A stretch of 64,000 nucleotides of DNA. Origin: Corylus avellana. Lineage: Eukaryota > Streptophyta > Magnoliopsida > Fagales > Betulaceae. Both the position numbers and the translations under genes were made by a program. The notes below the pieces were generated by a model that saw only the letters and a list, made by a program, of their open reading frames with translations, was not told the DNA's origin and did not search any database. The stretch is taken from assembly GCF_901000735.1 (NCBI RefSeq), contig NC_081551.1, positions 19,744,545 to 19,808,544 of the forward strand. The letters are read 5' to 3'. Below are positions 45,225 through 57,559 of this stretch, piece by piece. Within the stretch, counting starts at the first letter, position 1, and each line of letters opens with the position of its first letter.

Positions 45225-46036
45225 TTTACCATGGTTATTTTTTTGAAAGATAGACATTTTCCTCCCCTAAGTTGCAAAAAGAATTTTCATTAAAAGGGTT
45301 TAAAAAAAAAAAAATTTGAAAGAAATATTAGATTTGTGACAAATTTTTATAAAATTTATTCTCATTTTAAAATAGAAAACTAATATGATTGCTTAAAAAA
45401 ATTAAGCTTAGAAAAACAGACAAACTTCATTGTTTGCTAACTTTTCTAAAAATTAATCCGAGTTCTTGAAACCAAAATCCCTTTGCTAGCCCCAAGATGT
45501 CACGTAAGACTGTTCCATATGTTTTCCCAGACATTTTTCTACCTTGAATTTGTTTAATTGTTTCTATGCACAAAAGTCAAAATCCCCCCTACCTCAGCTT
45601 AAGTAAGCCCAAGTTGATGGTCGTGGAATGTGCAAGCCCATTAGTGAGGCCTATGTCAACTTAGTTGTAACATACCACCTACCTCAGCTTTGGTTTATTC
45701 ATAAGTAAGCCCACATTGATGGGCTTGCAATGTGCAAGCCCATTAGCGAGGCCTATGTCAACTTAGCTAAATGGACCAAAGAACCTTTGAAACATAAGAT
45801 AAGGATTTTTTGTTTTAAAATTTTATTACAAATGATATACATGCTTTAATGGTTTGTGTGGCAAGATTATTTTGAAGAGCAAAGGTTTGAATTTTCATAG
45901 AAGCAAAAATCATATTTGATCATTATATATATAAGGAAAATATTGGTAGGCGTTCTTATGGTGTTTTTTTGGTATTGGATATTATTTTTTAAAAACCTAG
46001 TGAAAGAAATAAGGATAAATTTTCTTTTTTGTTTTT
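45225..46036. other. Intergenic DNA with a short direct duplication
   Basis: Two copies of a unit with CCCATTAGYGAGGCCTATGT preceded by TACCTCAGCTT and AAGTAAGCCCA lie near 45588-45660 and 45678-45765. No gene is seen. Confidence 0.6.
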
Positions 46037-46652
46037 GGGTAAAGTCCACATACCCTTCTCAAATTACCACCCAATTGACAATGTCTCCCAAAACTTTTAA
46101 TTGTGACAATGTCCGCCCCAAACTACCAAAACATTGTCAATGTCTCCCCCAAGACTAGCGATAAGACAAAAATGCACCTATAAATTTCTCAATAAGCCAA
46201 AAATACCCCTATAAATTAAAAAAAAAAAAAAAGATTTTTTTAACAAAATTTTTTAATTTTTTAACTGAAGTTTTTATTTAAATTTTTTTTATTTAGTTTT
46301 AAAAAAACGAATTTTTTTTTTTAAACGTAAATTTTTATTTTTAAAAAATTATTAAACAAAAATTTTCAATTTATATATAAAAAAAAAATCGATTATTTTT
46401 CTTATAAAAGGATTTTAAAAAAAAAAAATTGGCTACCGTTTGGAATTTTTTTTTTTTTTTGTTAGTTTTAGGTTTTTCCTAGAAGTTTTAGTATTTTTTA
46501 TTTTATTTTAGTAAGGGTAATTTTGTTATTGGGGAAAACATTAACAATTTTTGGTAATTTTGGAGGATATTGTCACAATTGAAAGTTTGAGAAGGACATT
46601 GTCAATTGGGTGGTAGTTTAAGTAGGGTATGTGAACTTTTCCCTTTGTTTTT
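46028..46652. mobile_element. MITE family B, copy 2
   Basis: The element spans 46037-46643. Its left end GGGTAAAGTCCACATACCC matches the inverted right end GGGTATGTGAACTTTTCCC. Subterminal ACCACCCAATTGACAATGTC is also inverted at the right. TTTGTTTTT flanks both ends (46028-46036 and 46644-46652), a nine-base duplication, though low in complexity. The interior is A and T blocks. Confidence 0.85.
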
Positions 46653-46698
46653 TTTAATAATATCCACCTAAAAAAAAAAAAAAGAAGAAGAAGAAAAC

Positions 46699-47308
46699 AA
46701 CAAGAGAAATGGTTGGAAGACTGAATCTCAGCCTGTGTTGGAGAAATGGTCACCACCTCCTGCTGGTTGTTTTAAAATAAACTTTGATATAGGAATCAGA
46801 GAAAAATTTTCTGCACTAGATGCTGTTTGTCGGGACTCAAAGGGACTCATCATCAAGGCAATCTCCCAAATTAATCCTCCATGTAATCCTAACTATGGAG
46901 AGGTTCTTGTGGTTCTTCTTGCCTCCTCTTGCAGTCTCTTTAAAGTTTAAGCATTTTATTATAGAAGGAGACTCTTTTGTGGTCAGCGTGGCATTTCAAC
47001 ACCCATCTATAGTTCAAGACCGAAAGATTTCAAATGTTATTGCAGACTTCATATCACTCATCCCAGCCTCCTCCTCATGGGAGGCTCAAAAAATGCACAG
47101 AAGTGCCAATTTCTGTACTCATCACGTAGCATATTGGGCCGCGGCTAGAGCTCATTTTGACTGCATTCTCATCTACTTTCCTCTCTCTCCCTCTTTTCCC
47201 ATTTGTAGTGACAAAATCCACCTCACCCTTAACTCTTTTGCTTATTTGTTGTTGGTCGTTTTGTCTGGTTTTTAATAAAAGTCTTGTTAAAAAAAAAAAA
47301 CAAGAGAA
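46699..47308 (+). mobile_element. 5'-truncated LINE with RNase H-like domain
   Basis: AACAAGAGAA occurs at 46699-46708 and 47299-47308 as a target duplication. The insert between them ends in a poly(A) tail after TAATAAAAGTCTTGTT. Its coding part reads WSPPPAGCFKINFDIGIREK, then, after a frameshift near 46940, FKHFIIEGDSFVVSVAFQHP and MHRSANFCTHHVAYWAAARA. This is the C-terminal RNase H-like (RVT_3) domain of plant L1-type LINEs. The Asp of NFD and the Asp of EGDS remain, but the frame is broken, so the copy is dead. Confidence 0.9.
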
Positions 47309-49524
47309 TTCCTTAACATTTTTCTTAAATAATGTGAGTATGCAAATGGAACTCTTGTTGAGATAAGGCTGCGGTCGTCGTCGTTGATGGCTGAGAAGAA
47401 CTTCATGGGACCCAGCGAACAGCCTTACATAAGAAGCCACTTGGCAATCATGAAAGCCAATAAAAGTTTAAAAAAAAAAAAAAAAGCCCACCATTAATAC
47501 CCAATCAAGCTCACAAGATTGGAACAAGCAAATTATCAAGTCCCAAAAATTGATGTGTTCAATAATGAAGAGAAGGTGATGTAATATGTGGGAAACTTTA
47601 CTACTTATAGTCTTATACCACCAATAACACGAAACTTAATGTCTTAATTACATGTCTTTGGTCGGACCACCAATAATTTAGGACTCAAATATCTAAATAA
47701 TGAGGCCCCTTTAATTAATTGTCGACGAAAAATCACATAGGTAGGTGGGCGTGAGAGGATAGAAATTAGCTTAAAGCTAAAGTCAGTGGAACCAACTTGG
47801 TCTTATTTAATTCTAGGTAGCCCATTGGTCCCCTGAGTTTTCCAAATTCGGAAGCTGTTTTTTTTTTTCCAAAATAATTTAATACACAAAGGTCTTTCCT
47901 TCCTTCTTTCTCTTTCATATACGCTCCATTATTTGTGGGCTGAAACAGTGAAACCCTTAATCGATAAACGACACTGATGCGATGAGATTAGATTGATTGA
48001 TTAACAATACATCATGCAATTACGTATACGTAACTTTTATTTGACCTTTTTTATGGGCTACTATACTCTATACATACGTATTATGGTTTTGACTTTCTTT
48101 CTTTTCGTCCATTATACACATTTATAGCTACTAAATGGACAAAAACATGGTGTACGTACTAAGAAATTAAATTGTCCATATTGAGTGAAAAATTATAAAA
48201 AAGTTCACGAGTGTTAAGCTTTTACATTGGTTCTTCTTCGCTAAACAAGAACGGGTTTCAAAAGTTATTATAAAAAGTTCCAATTATGACTTGATTATTT
48301 TTTTTTAAAAAAAATAATAGTGTAGATGTAATTAATAATTTTTCTAGATCATTACAATTTAATTCTTAACGGGACCAAAGAAAAACAAGATTGCAAGATA
48401 TCTATGTGGTGTCAAAGTTAATCAAGGAATTGGAGAGTTAAAAGGTTGAACACTTAAAAGAGCTGCCGTCAGTGTTATTTTTGAACTTTGAAGCATTGGT
48501 AGATCTTATAAGAGTCCGTTTTTCGCAAGCTACAAATACAGTTTTACAGGCTAAATTGTAATTTTAAAAGTAAAATCGTAATTTTACCAAACGCACGTTT
48601 TGAAATTGAAAACCCGAAACAAACCCTAGTAGGCACATATAAGGTTGGAGGGGAATCTTGAATTGTCTTCCATGAAACATAGATCAAAAGCTTTGGCACA
48701 TAATATGGTATCCCCCAAACCTAAAAAGTGGTTGATAGTAGGGCCATCACAAAGGGTTACGTGTGAAGGAAAACTCTCACTTTGTTCCACACTTGTCCTT
48801 AAAGCGAGGACCAAAAGGGGAGCCCCAACGTGATTTATTAAAAGAAGTTGACATGTATAGTGGCCTACTGTCTACTGAGGTGCGCTTGCTTTTCTTTTAT
48901 GCAGTGGAGGAGTGTATACTTTTAATTTTTTAAAGGGATACGGCTCAAATTTAGATTTATTTTTAACGTGTTTGTTTTGTTTTATTTATTTATTATATTT
49001 ACATTCTAAAGCAACTTTAAGAATGTAAAGTTGTATAACTCCGTGCCTTTTTTTTTTTTTTAATTTTAATTTGTTTAATGTACTCTATTGATCTACTATT
49101 GGAGTTGTAGTGTCTCCTTTTCCGTTAAAATTTTGTATTAAATCTTAAGAGAGAGAGGATATGTATATTAATGGATATTTTCCAAAATAACAAATTTTAA
49201 AAATTCAGAAAAAGGAAAATTATAGAAAGAAAAAAAGAAAATAGGCAAAAACAAAAACAAAATCCAGAAAAAAAAAAAAGAAAGAGTTAATATAATTTTA
49301 TTAAAGCCAAATGTAATAACATTTGGACTTGAGAAGAAAGCAGACTCTGATGTTGATTGGACTTGCCTTTCTTATGTTGTAATAACATACTTAACTCTTA
49401 ATTATTTTTAGAACATTACTTAACTCTTAATTAATTATTAAATAAAAAGAGAGTTAGGAGTAGAACAGCACATGTATATCATTTTTAAAAAAATTAAGAT
49501 CACGTTTTTTTAATTCCAATCAAA

Positions 49525-49555
<31 letters not shown>

Positions 49556-50600
49556 AATTTGCTGTTTTTTTTTTTTTTTTTTTCTCTCTCTCCCTTTAAG
49601 AGAGAATGAACTTTAGAAATCAAGATGGAAATGTCCCACACAAAAATCCCCATTTAGAATCCTGCCGACCGATACCAACCAAGTTAATTAACACTAAGCA
49701 CATACTGCACAATTAACATTATATAACAAGTGCATTAAATAATAACAATTTAAAAATGTAATAAAAACCAAATTGTATTTAGAGTTTAACTACGTACTTA
49801 AAATTGCGTTTTCAAAACTGTTAAACTAACGGGGAAAAGTCATTGAATAATCAGTATATCATTTAAAAGGGTCCCTACATGTACTTGCATTATTAACAAA
49901 TGAAAGTGGCAAAGAATAGAACTAAACGCCATTAGCGTAAGTAATGTGAAGCAGCGTAGCTTTCAACCATTAAGCATTGGCGACTTGTATGATTGAGTCA
50001 TATCATAACAAGAAAAGAAAGCTTCGTCAAGTAATGCCTATGAGGGAGACAATTCATAGCTAGAGACCCAATCGTTTAGGAAAGACGCACTATGAAAAAT
50101 AAAAACTTTACAGTGCGTGTAGCCCATGCGCACTGTGCAAACGCGCTATTGCCCTCCTTTGTTTCTTTGATTAGATCTAATAGATATTTATCTATGCTCC
50201 TTCATCTCTTTTTGGTTGAGTATTTTGCTGTAAAGAAGACTCTAAATCTAGAACTAGGCCTTAGGATACATTGACTTTGTTGTCATCTGTTCACGTATCA
50301 AAGAAAAAGACTACTCATTATTTACTTGTAAATACATCGCTTAGTCTTCACAGCTCATTCTGTAATTGATCTGAAGCTGAGAACCTTTTGGTTATCATTC
50401 ATAACACTAGCAAATTTTCACCATGTGCCGCTACAAGCTAACTCTGCTAGCAACATTTCTGCATCCTCCTTCTATCTTGAGAGTCCTCTCCAAAGATGTG
50501 GAATGAATTGTTGCATATTGTTATTTTGTTGGGTCTTTGATTTGGTTTTTGTATTTTGTATTATTTTTTTTAATTGTTTTATTGTTGTAGTTCTTTTACT
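47309..50600. other. Gene-poor AT-rich DNA
   Basis: No gene is supported. 48510-48630 carries decayed hAT-like MITE sequence (AACGCACGTTTTG, GAAACAAACCCTA). 48640-48835 is less AT-rich and open in both strands over about 60 codons without recognisable similarity. A CT microsatellite and a T run lie at 49528-49590. 50090-50510 has short open frames only. Confidence 0.45.
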
Positions 50601-50604
50601 CATC

Positions 50605-50632
50605 TATAATAATAATAATAATAATAATAATA
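50605..50632. repeat. (AAT)n microsatellite
   Basis: About nine AAT units in a row. Confidence 0.9.
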
Positions 50633-51194
50633 TTTTTTATTTTTATTTTTTAAAAAAGTAATGGCTATGAGAACCCCTCCAATTTGGAGGCTAAGTTGAC
50701 AGGTGGCACTAGGTCCACATGGCATTGGATCCCCACAGATTTAAATGTATGTTAAGCTTTTTGGGTGATGTCCCAGCTAGAAAGTAGCTTTCAGAGCATG
50801 AGGAAGAAGAAAGAGAGTGGGAAAACGAAAGATGAAGGGAGGGAAAAAGAAAGTGCTTAGGAAATGGCGGATCATCTACCTCCACATTAATTTAGCTCTT
50901 TTATAATGCAACTTCTAGAACCAATTCAAAATTCCTTTCTTTTTTTCTTTTTTTTTTTTTTCTTTTTTTAATTTCCTTATTAGCTGTGAATATATATCTC
51001 TACAAATTGGCGAACAAGTCAGCTTGCCCCATCATTTTCACAACAAATAATTATGATGTATATGTTTGCTCTAATTCCTTTAATTTCCAGTCCCTAGCAT
51101 GGGCCAAACACATGCCTAAAGTTCCTTTTAATTAGAAGTGACGCAAACTATTTAAAAGGTAAATTTTTTGTTTGTTTGTTTTTTTTACATGTTT

Positions 51195-51285
51195 GTATAA
51201 GAGGAAGAGAGGGATTTGAATTAGTGGTCTCTACTTCATTAGACGTGATCCTAATCGATTGAGCTACCTTTTAGAGACAAATTTT
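51195..51285 (-). mobile_element. tRNA-derived SINE-like sequence
   Basis: On the minus strand, AAGGTAGCTCAATCGATTAG resembles a tRNA D-arm/A box. About 35 bases further on, ACTAATTCAAATCCC resembles the T-loop B box (GGTTCAAATCC). The spacing fits a pol III internal promoter. No tRNA cloverleaf with a 3' acceptor is complete, so a SINE head or tRNA pseudogene is likelier than a working tRNA gene. Confidence 0.5.
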
Positions 51286-51929
51286 TTGTTTGTTAAACAC
51301 AAAAATTATTTTTATATTTTTAAGAGTATTTTGTGTTTAAATTATTTATTAATATTTTTATTTTAAAAAGATAAAAAACAAACGAAGCGACTTCAAACTT
51401 CTTCTTCTTTTGTTTTCTCTCTTTTTTTTTTTCTAGTTTCACCGTAAATATTTGTCCCCTCTAACCTAATAAAAGAGGAAATTGACCGCTCTCTAAACAT
51501 CCAAGTATTTTGTGGGTTTTATTGCATTAGGCCTAAAGGAAATAAATATGGTAGAGTCCATATATATATATATTTTAAATTGAATACACTATAGAATAGT
51601 ACTATTTTTTTTTTTATTACAAATTCCTTAAAATTGACATGGTAATTCGGGTTTAGTTGCAAATGATAGAGTTATTCGAACTGTTATTAGTCATTTTTGT
51701 CAATGATTAGTTGGTGGTTGGTTAATGACATGTACGTGAATTTGTAAAGATTTGGAATAAAAACTTTAATACATCAAATATTTTTCTTTAAATATAGTTT
51801 TCTCTCTTTCAAACTTATTGTAACTTTATTTTATTTAAATGAATTCTATTTTTTTATACTTCTTTTTTTTTTTTTTTTTTTTTGCAGATTTAAAGACTTT
51901 ATATAGCTAAATCCCTTAGGAAAAAAAAA

Positions 51930-52290
51930 AAAGAACGCCACACGAAGGAATCAAGCCGTACAGAAAGGAACGCATATTCGTGTACGGCGTTGGATCCATT
52001 AGCACCTCAACTGGAAGGCCACGTGTCTAGAGTAGGTGCTGCTATTCATTCCTGACAACCTTGTTAGGCTGGCTGGGGCAGCCAATCTCTCTCCCTGAAA
52101 GCTGTAGGAAAACCGACTCACCGTCCACGCGCCTTAGACACCGTGAAGAGCAAGCAACTCAGAGTCAAGCAGCGCGGGCATGGGGCATCAAGGCTTCGAA
52201 GCCTCAGGTCTTAGCCGCCTATGAGAATGAGCATAGTTATTGCAACCCGGTCCCAACATTGATTGGGTCAATGGGTTAGGTCATCGATAT
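51930..52290. other. GC-balanced island of unknown nature
   Basis: In a 20-kb AT-rich setting this stretch has near 50% GC, a G-box (GGCCACGTGTC) and an inverted pair GCCGTAC...GTGTACGGC. An open frame from 52061 to 52279 has no recognisable similarity. It could be a promoter fragment, an organelle-DNA insertion or a repeat remnant. Confidence 0.4.
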
Positions 52291-52326
52291 AGTTCAACCA
52301 ATTGATCAAATTCCAAATGAACTTAA

Positions 52327-53010
52327 GGGTAAAGTCCATATATTCATTTCAAATTATTAACCAATTGATAATGTTCTCCCCAAATTATTAAAACATTGTC
52401 AATATCCTCCCAAACTAGCAAAAAGATCAAAATACTCCTATATATTTATTAATATGACACAAATACCCATAAAATTAAAAAAAAAAAAAATTAAAACGAA
52501 GATTTTAATTTTTTCAAAAAAAATTATTTTAATTTTTAAATGATTTTTTTAAAACCAAAATTTTTATTTTAAAAAAAAAATCAATTTTTTTTTAGATTTT
52601 TTTTAAAAAATATGTTTTTAAAAAAGAAATTTTTTTTTTTTCAAACGAAAATATTTTAATTTTTTTTAAACGGAAATTTTTATTTAAAAACTATAAAAGA
52701 AAACATTCTTTAAAAAAAAAAAAAAAGGAAAAAACAAACGAAAAAATTTCAATTTTTCTATAAAAAAAAATCGAAATTTTTTAATTTTTTTTTCTAATAA
52801 AAAGATTTTTTTTTTAAATTTTAGGTTTTTCCAGAAATTTTAGTTTTTTATTATTATTTTTTTTTTATAATTTTACTAAGGGTAGTTTCGTCAATGAGGG
52901 GGACATTGACAATGTTTTGATAGTTTGGAGGGTACATTATCGCAATTTAAAGTTTGGGTGAGACATTATCAATTGGATGGTAGTTTGTGGAGGATATGTA
53001 GACTTTTCCC
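52327..53010. mobile_element. MITE family B, copy 3
   Basis: The left end GGGTAAAGTCCATATATTC pairs with the inverted right end GATATGTAGACTTTTCCC. Inner AACCAATTGATAATG pairs with CATTATCAATTGG. TTAA lies on both sides, but no nine-base duplication is clear. The interior is almost entirely A and T homopolymer blocks in alternating polarity. Confidence 0.82.
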
Positions 53011-55090
53011 TTAATGTAATATTATTTAATTATTATTTTCTTTTTTCGGTATAAAGTATGTTAAGAATGAATGATAATAAAATCCTTTTTTTTAAATTTT
53101 TTTTTTTTATTTGTTACGTTTGAAAAAATAAATAAATATTTGATAGATTAAGTGTCTTGCTGTGTATCAGTGTATGCAACATATACGTATATATTTGCAT
53201 TTAATATAATCTATAAAACTATATCGATTTATAAAAAAAAGTTCTTTTTTTCTAAATATAGACTTTATCAAAGCATATGTGTTTGTATAATTATTTAATT
53301 TACAAATATAAGTAATTCTTGGTTAAATATAAAATATATTAACTGTATACTCAAATATCATCCCATCACAGGACAAATGTCCCAATTTCAACGAGTCTAA
53401 TTTTAAGCCTAATTGAAACTGAACTTGAGCCAAATCCTTTAAAAACAATCCAATTTGAATCGTTTTCATTCTAGAAATACATGTTATCTAAGTTATTATA
53501 TAATGTGATGTGCCACACGTTACTGTATCGTGTGCTACATTTCTTTATGTGCAAGGTTAGTATGACTGTATGAGTAGCCAAACTCATTTGAAAGAACTTT
53601 ATGTTTATTATTTGGTATATTCTTTGCTTAACAAAGCTTACTACATGAGAATACCTTGTTGAATGTGCTTCAATATGGAGTCAAAGTATCGCTTGCTCCT
53701 ATCCATCTTTCTTAATTTCAACGACCAGACATAATAATTTAGGTGGCATTTAACAGGTTGGAAAATGGTCGGAATACCAAGAAATCATTTATAAATTGAC
53801 ATATCAATCCATAATGAGTAAAATAGTTAAGAAAAATTGATAAGTTAGATTTTTTACTTAATTTTTTTACTAATCATGATATGTCACATCAATTTGTAAA
53901 TACTTTTATAATAAAAGTTATAGCATTGTAACTTATTACACCAATTATAATATGTCACATCAATGTGTCAATTTTTAATACCAGTCGCTAAACAATTAAA
54001 ATTGATTGTGTATGACATTGCACTAATTAAATTTAATTGTAATTCACGTGACAGTGACATTTGCAAAATCTATAGTATTCAAATATCTTTCTTTCTTTAG
54101 TATTAATACAACTAAATTTAAAAATGCCTCACTAAGAATTTTGGTTTACAAATAAAAAATGGTTTAAACTTGAAGCAAATTGCATTGAACACAAACCCGA
54201 CAAAGCCTAAGCAAGTTGAATGAAGCACCGGCCTATGAAACCCACGGCAAGACTCGAGGGATAATGACCTGTTAGGTTCTTTTGTTGCTCTATGGTCAAT
54301 TGCTAATTTATTTGCTGTACTGCACGAACATTGGTAGGGTCCATCATATAGAGATTTTTAACAATTTTAATTATAAGTTTTATCTGTCTAAATAAGTTGG
54401 GAACAGACGGTTCAAAATTTGTTCAAACAAGTAAATCATATCAAAATCCTCTTACTATCAATCCAAAAAGAATAACGTTATGAGTACTAAATTTTTTACT
54501 ACGAGATAGGTATCAAAATAATGTAGAGTTTATTTATTAAGATTCGAATCAGTGACTTTTGCTATCCCGATAAAAAATTCAATACTCTTAAACATTTTTC
54601 CTCCAATAAAACAAATTGTCGGGATACAAGTACACGAAGCTATAAGACAAGCTTCTTGGGTACACAGTATGAATGGTGGCAATCAACTAACCGTTTATTG
54701 GGCTTTGGTTGCATACTTGCATCTCACATTACCTGGCGTCCACGACAAAGGCCATTTCTGACATTTAGAAAGCACGAAATATCTATAATCATTGAGGCCG
54801 AGGACTTACTTAAGTAATTTGGTTCCCATCAGACGGCCCTTCTTGTAATTTCCTGGACAATTTACAAATAAAAAACAAATAGAGGAAGACAGATCAAAAT
54901 ACTAAATCCTTGCTAAGTTTAAGCGCGTGAAGAAGCCTCTCCATTGCATTATTAAGCTTTAATGGGCAATTTATAAAGTATTTGTCCCAAATTGTAACAA
55001 ACGCGCTGTTGTGGAGAGTGGTATATTATGCCTTTTCTTCGTAAACTTGTCTTACTCTTAATCGAATAATATAATTATTTTCCAGCCCTT
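53011..55090. other. AT-rich intergenic DNA upstream of the DUF761 gene
   Basis: No gene is recognised. Short inverted AT-rich segments occur around 53760-53990 (TATGTCACATCAAT in two copies). The DUF761 promoter should lie in the last few hundred bases. A CT-rich leader precedes its start codon (55143-55182). Confidence 0.4.
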
Positions 55091-55224
55091 TAAATACCTT
55101 CCTCCTCTCCCCCCCATGGCAAACCAAAAAACCAAAAACCTTTCTCTGTCTCTCTCTCTCTCTCCCTCTCTCTCTCTCTCTGCAAAGCAAACTGGAAAAA
55201 ACTCTCTCCGACTCAAACAAAGAA

Positions 55225-55842
55225 ATGGAAATGGAACAAAGTCCGCCGGCGGTGGCCAAGAAGCTGTGGAACATGATACGAGTAGTGTTTTTCATGCTAA
55301 GAAAAGGCATATGCAAGAGCAAAATAATGCTCGACCTCCATTTGATGCTCAAGCGCGGCAAGCTCGCCGGGAAAGCCATAGCTGACAACCTCACACTCCA
55401 CAACCACCTCTCCGCCATGAGCTGCCGCTCCAACGACGCGCTTTCCTTCATTTCCCCGCGAGAATACGAATTCAGCTGCAGCAACAGCCCCGCCTACCAC
55501 CACCCCTTCCACTTCAACAAGCGGAAGCACCACCACAACTTGCTCACCAAGTCTTACCGTTGCGACGACGTCACCACCGCCAATGCGGTTCAGAAGGTGC
55601 TTGAGATGTTGAACAACGACATGGTGGAGGCGTCGCCGCTGGTGACATTACCGGGGTTCGGAAAAAGTCCGATGGTGAGGCAGCTTAGAGTTACAGACTC
55701 GCCATTTCCGTTGAAGGACGACGGAGATAGCCAGGTGGATAAAGCGGCCGAAGAGTTTATTAATAAGTTTTACAAGGACCTCAAGTCGCAAAAAAGAACG
55801 GCTGCCATCGAATCACCTTACCGTTACCTGTGGAATCGATGA
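55225..55842 (+). CDS. DUF761 protein (Avr9/Cf-9 rapidly elicited protein 146-like)
   Basis: This intronless 205-aa protein has the plan of the plant DUF761 family, whose members include tobacco ACRE146 and cotton-fibre-expressed proteins. Their biochemical role is unknown. The N-terminus MEMEQSPPAVAKKLWNMIRV leads into a basic segment (RKGICKSKIMLDLHLMLKRG, KLAGKAIADNL). The middle has Ser, His and Cys (SFISPREYEFSCSNSPAYHH). The C-terminal DUF761 motif DKAAEEFINKFYKDLKSQKR is followed by ESPYRYLWNR. The start is the first ATG after a long CT-rich leader, and a second Met is two codons on. Codons are GC-rich compared with the surroundings, which is usual for such short genes. It is a single isolated gene and appears intact. 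Confidence 0.9.
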   Translation: MEMEQSPPAVAKKLWNMIRVVFFMLRKGICKSKIMLDLHLMLKRGKLAGKAIADNLTLHNHLSAMSCRSNDALSFISPREYEFSCSNSPAYHHPFHFNKRKHHHNLLTKSYRCDDVTTANAVQKVLEMLNNDMVEASPLVTLPGFGKSPMVRQLRVTDSPFPLKDDGDSQVDKAAEEFINKFYKDLKSQKRTAAIESPYRYLWNR

Positions 55843-57280
55843 AAATGGAATTCATCTTAATTGCAAGCCTTCTGTGATCATCGATTCTCTCTAGAGTTCC
55901 ACGTCATCCCACAGCTGATGCTTATGTACGTGATCGACAAAGTTGCTGCACCTCCTCTTGAAGTAAACCTCGTCAAATTTTTGTTATATCATATGTGATA
56001 TAGCATTTTATTTGTCGGATTTAGCTTCAGTGTCGTAATTTTTTTAACGGTTCAAATTTAATTGTAAGTTTTACACGAGAAAAAGATAATTTTGAACCGT
56101 TAAAAAAACACCTAAGCCAAATCCGGATTGGTTTACTTTGTATTGGTCGGTGCTACCTTTAATTTGTATTGATCAAGCAAGAACTCTTTGGGACAATCAT
56201 GCACTTTGATTTTGGTTCACAGTTTTTTTTTTTTGTTTTTTGTGGTTTTAACCTTCTCCTCGGATCTACTTGTTGTATGTTCATGTTGATAATAAAAGAA
56301 AAAAAAAAAAAAAAAATTCAGGGATTTAATTTTCTCTCACCTCCTCGATCTTTTATATGAATTTCTCTTCTTTTTATAAAGTTCCCACCTACTGCAACTT
56401 TGCATGATAAAGAAGATTTAAATAAAGAGCGTTATGTTTGTCAATGCCCAGCTTGGAATTTTAATGTATTGCTTTTCAAGGTTGTTGAGTTGGAGCTTTG
56501 GATTTATTAGCTTTATAAGGATTTGTCTCTGTAGTAGCTACACCTCTCCTTCCAAAACATCATGGTTATTTCAGCGGTTCAGATTCATTTTGGTGGGTGT
56601 GATTATTAAATAAATCACCGATTGTACGTCTTAATTCAATTCAGACAGGTTGTTCTCGTAAAATATTTAATTCAAGAGACAAATTGTTGAAATATGGTTT
56701 CAATTTAAGGTTTTTATTTTCGATATAATGTTAAAACTCAGATGATTCTAAAAATTTAATTAACGTTTTAACAGTAATATTATCCTGACATATTAATTAT
56801 GAGACAGATAAAGCCGACAATGTTTTGATCGTTTACTTCGTCTTCTTGCTATGTTTAGTGGGATACGACTATGTTATTTATAGTTTGTACAAGAATCTTG
56901 GTCGTCCTGATTCGACTGTCTTCCAAACGGTCATTCCAATCATTGTAAATAAAAAATTATCCTTTTTTTTTTTTTTTTTTCTTTGTGTATGCCTTTATTT
57001 TAATTCAGAATATATATAGTACATAGTATTCCTTCATTTTGATATTCTTAGACCTCTTTTTTATTTTTTTTTCCCCAATTGTTAGCATATAAACAAACTT
57101 TGAGATTTAATTTGTAATTACTAGCAAGTCGTCCTGTCTTTTTTTTAAAAAAAAATAAAAAAAAATAATAAGAAAGAAAAGAAAACCCCTAATACTTGAA
57201 AGAGAAAAAATGAATATAAAACAAAACAAGCAAGAAGATTCTTTCACGTTTTCAAATTCTAGGGAATGAGTATACTTTTT
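55843..57280. other. 3' side of the DUF761 gene and spacer
   Basis: No other gene is seen. A hairpin element is annotated separately at 56017-56128. AT-rich DNA with T runs continues to the small LTR element. Confidence 0.45.
56017..56128. mobile_element. Short hairpin MITE
   Basis: CGGATTTAGCTTCAGTGT and TTTTTTAACGGTTCAAAT on the left pair with GAACCGTTAAAAAAACACC and TAAGCCAAATCCGG on the right. The stem is almost continuous around a loop near 56072. It lies about 180 bases after the DUF761 stop and may be within its transcript. Confidence 0.65.
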
Positions 57281-57559
57281 ATTAAAGTAATGATTAAGTG
57301 ATTACATTTATTTATTCTTATCAGCTTAAGCTTTTGAGATAACTGATAATTTAATATTGTATCATAGTCAAAGATCTTTGGATCGAACCTTGACTCCGTC
57401 AAATCACCTATATTTAAATTAAATATTTCACGTGTTGGGTCTCACCTATTAAAAGGGAGTTTGAGCCCACACGTGAAGAGAAATATTAAAGTAATGATTA
57501 AGTGATTAAATTTATCTCTTGTTATTAGCTTCAGCTTTTAGAATAACTGATAATTTTAA
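57281..57559 (+). mobile_element. Very small LTR retrotransposon (SMART/TRIM-like)
   Basis: Direct repeats of about 75 bases, 57281-57354 and 57485-57559, start ATTAAAGTAATGATTAAGTG and end AACTGATAATTT. Just after the left repeat, TTGTATCATAGTC resembles the tRNA-Met primer-binding site TGGTATCAGAGC. Just before the right one, CACACGTGAAGAGAAAT is a purine-rich tract. The internal region is only 130 bases and non-coding. The total of about 280 bases is in the range described for SMART elements. Confidence 0.65.

Noticed and set aside
48645..48833. Overlapping open frames of about 62 codons on both strands
   Set aside because: There is no similarity to a known protein and no splice or start context. 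Symmetrical openness on both strands is more likely chance in GC-balanced repeat DNA.
51195..51285. An intact tRNA gene on the minus strand
   Set aside because: A- and B-box-like blocks are present, but I could not pair an acceptor stem or anticodon arm, so it is called SINE-like.
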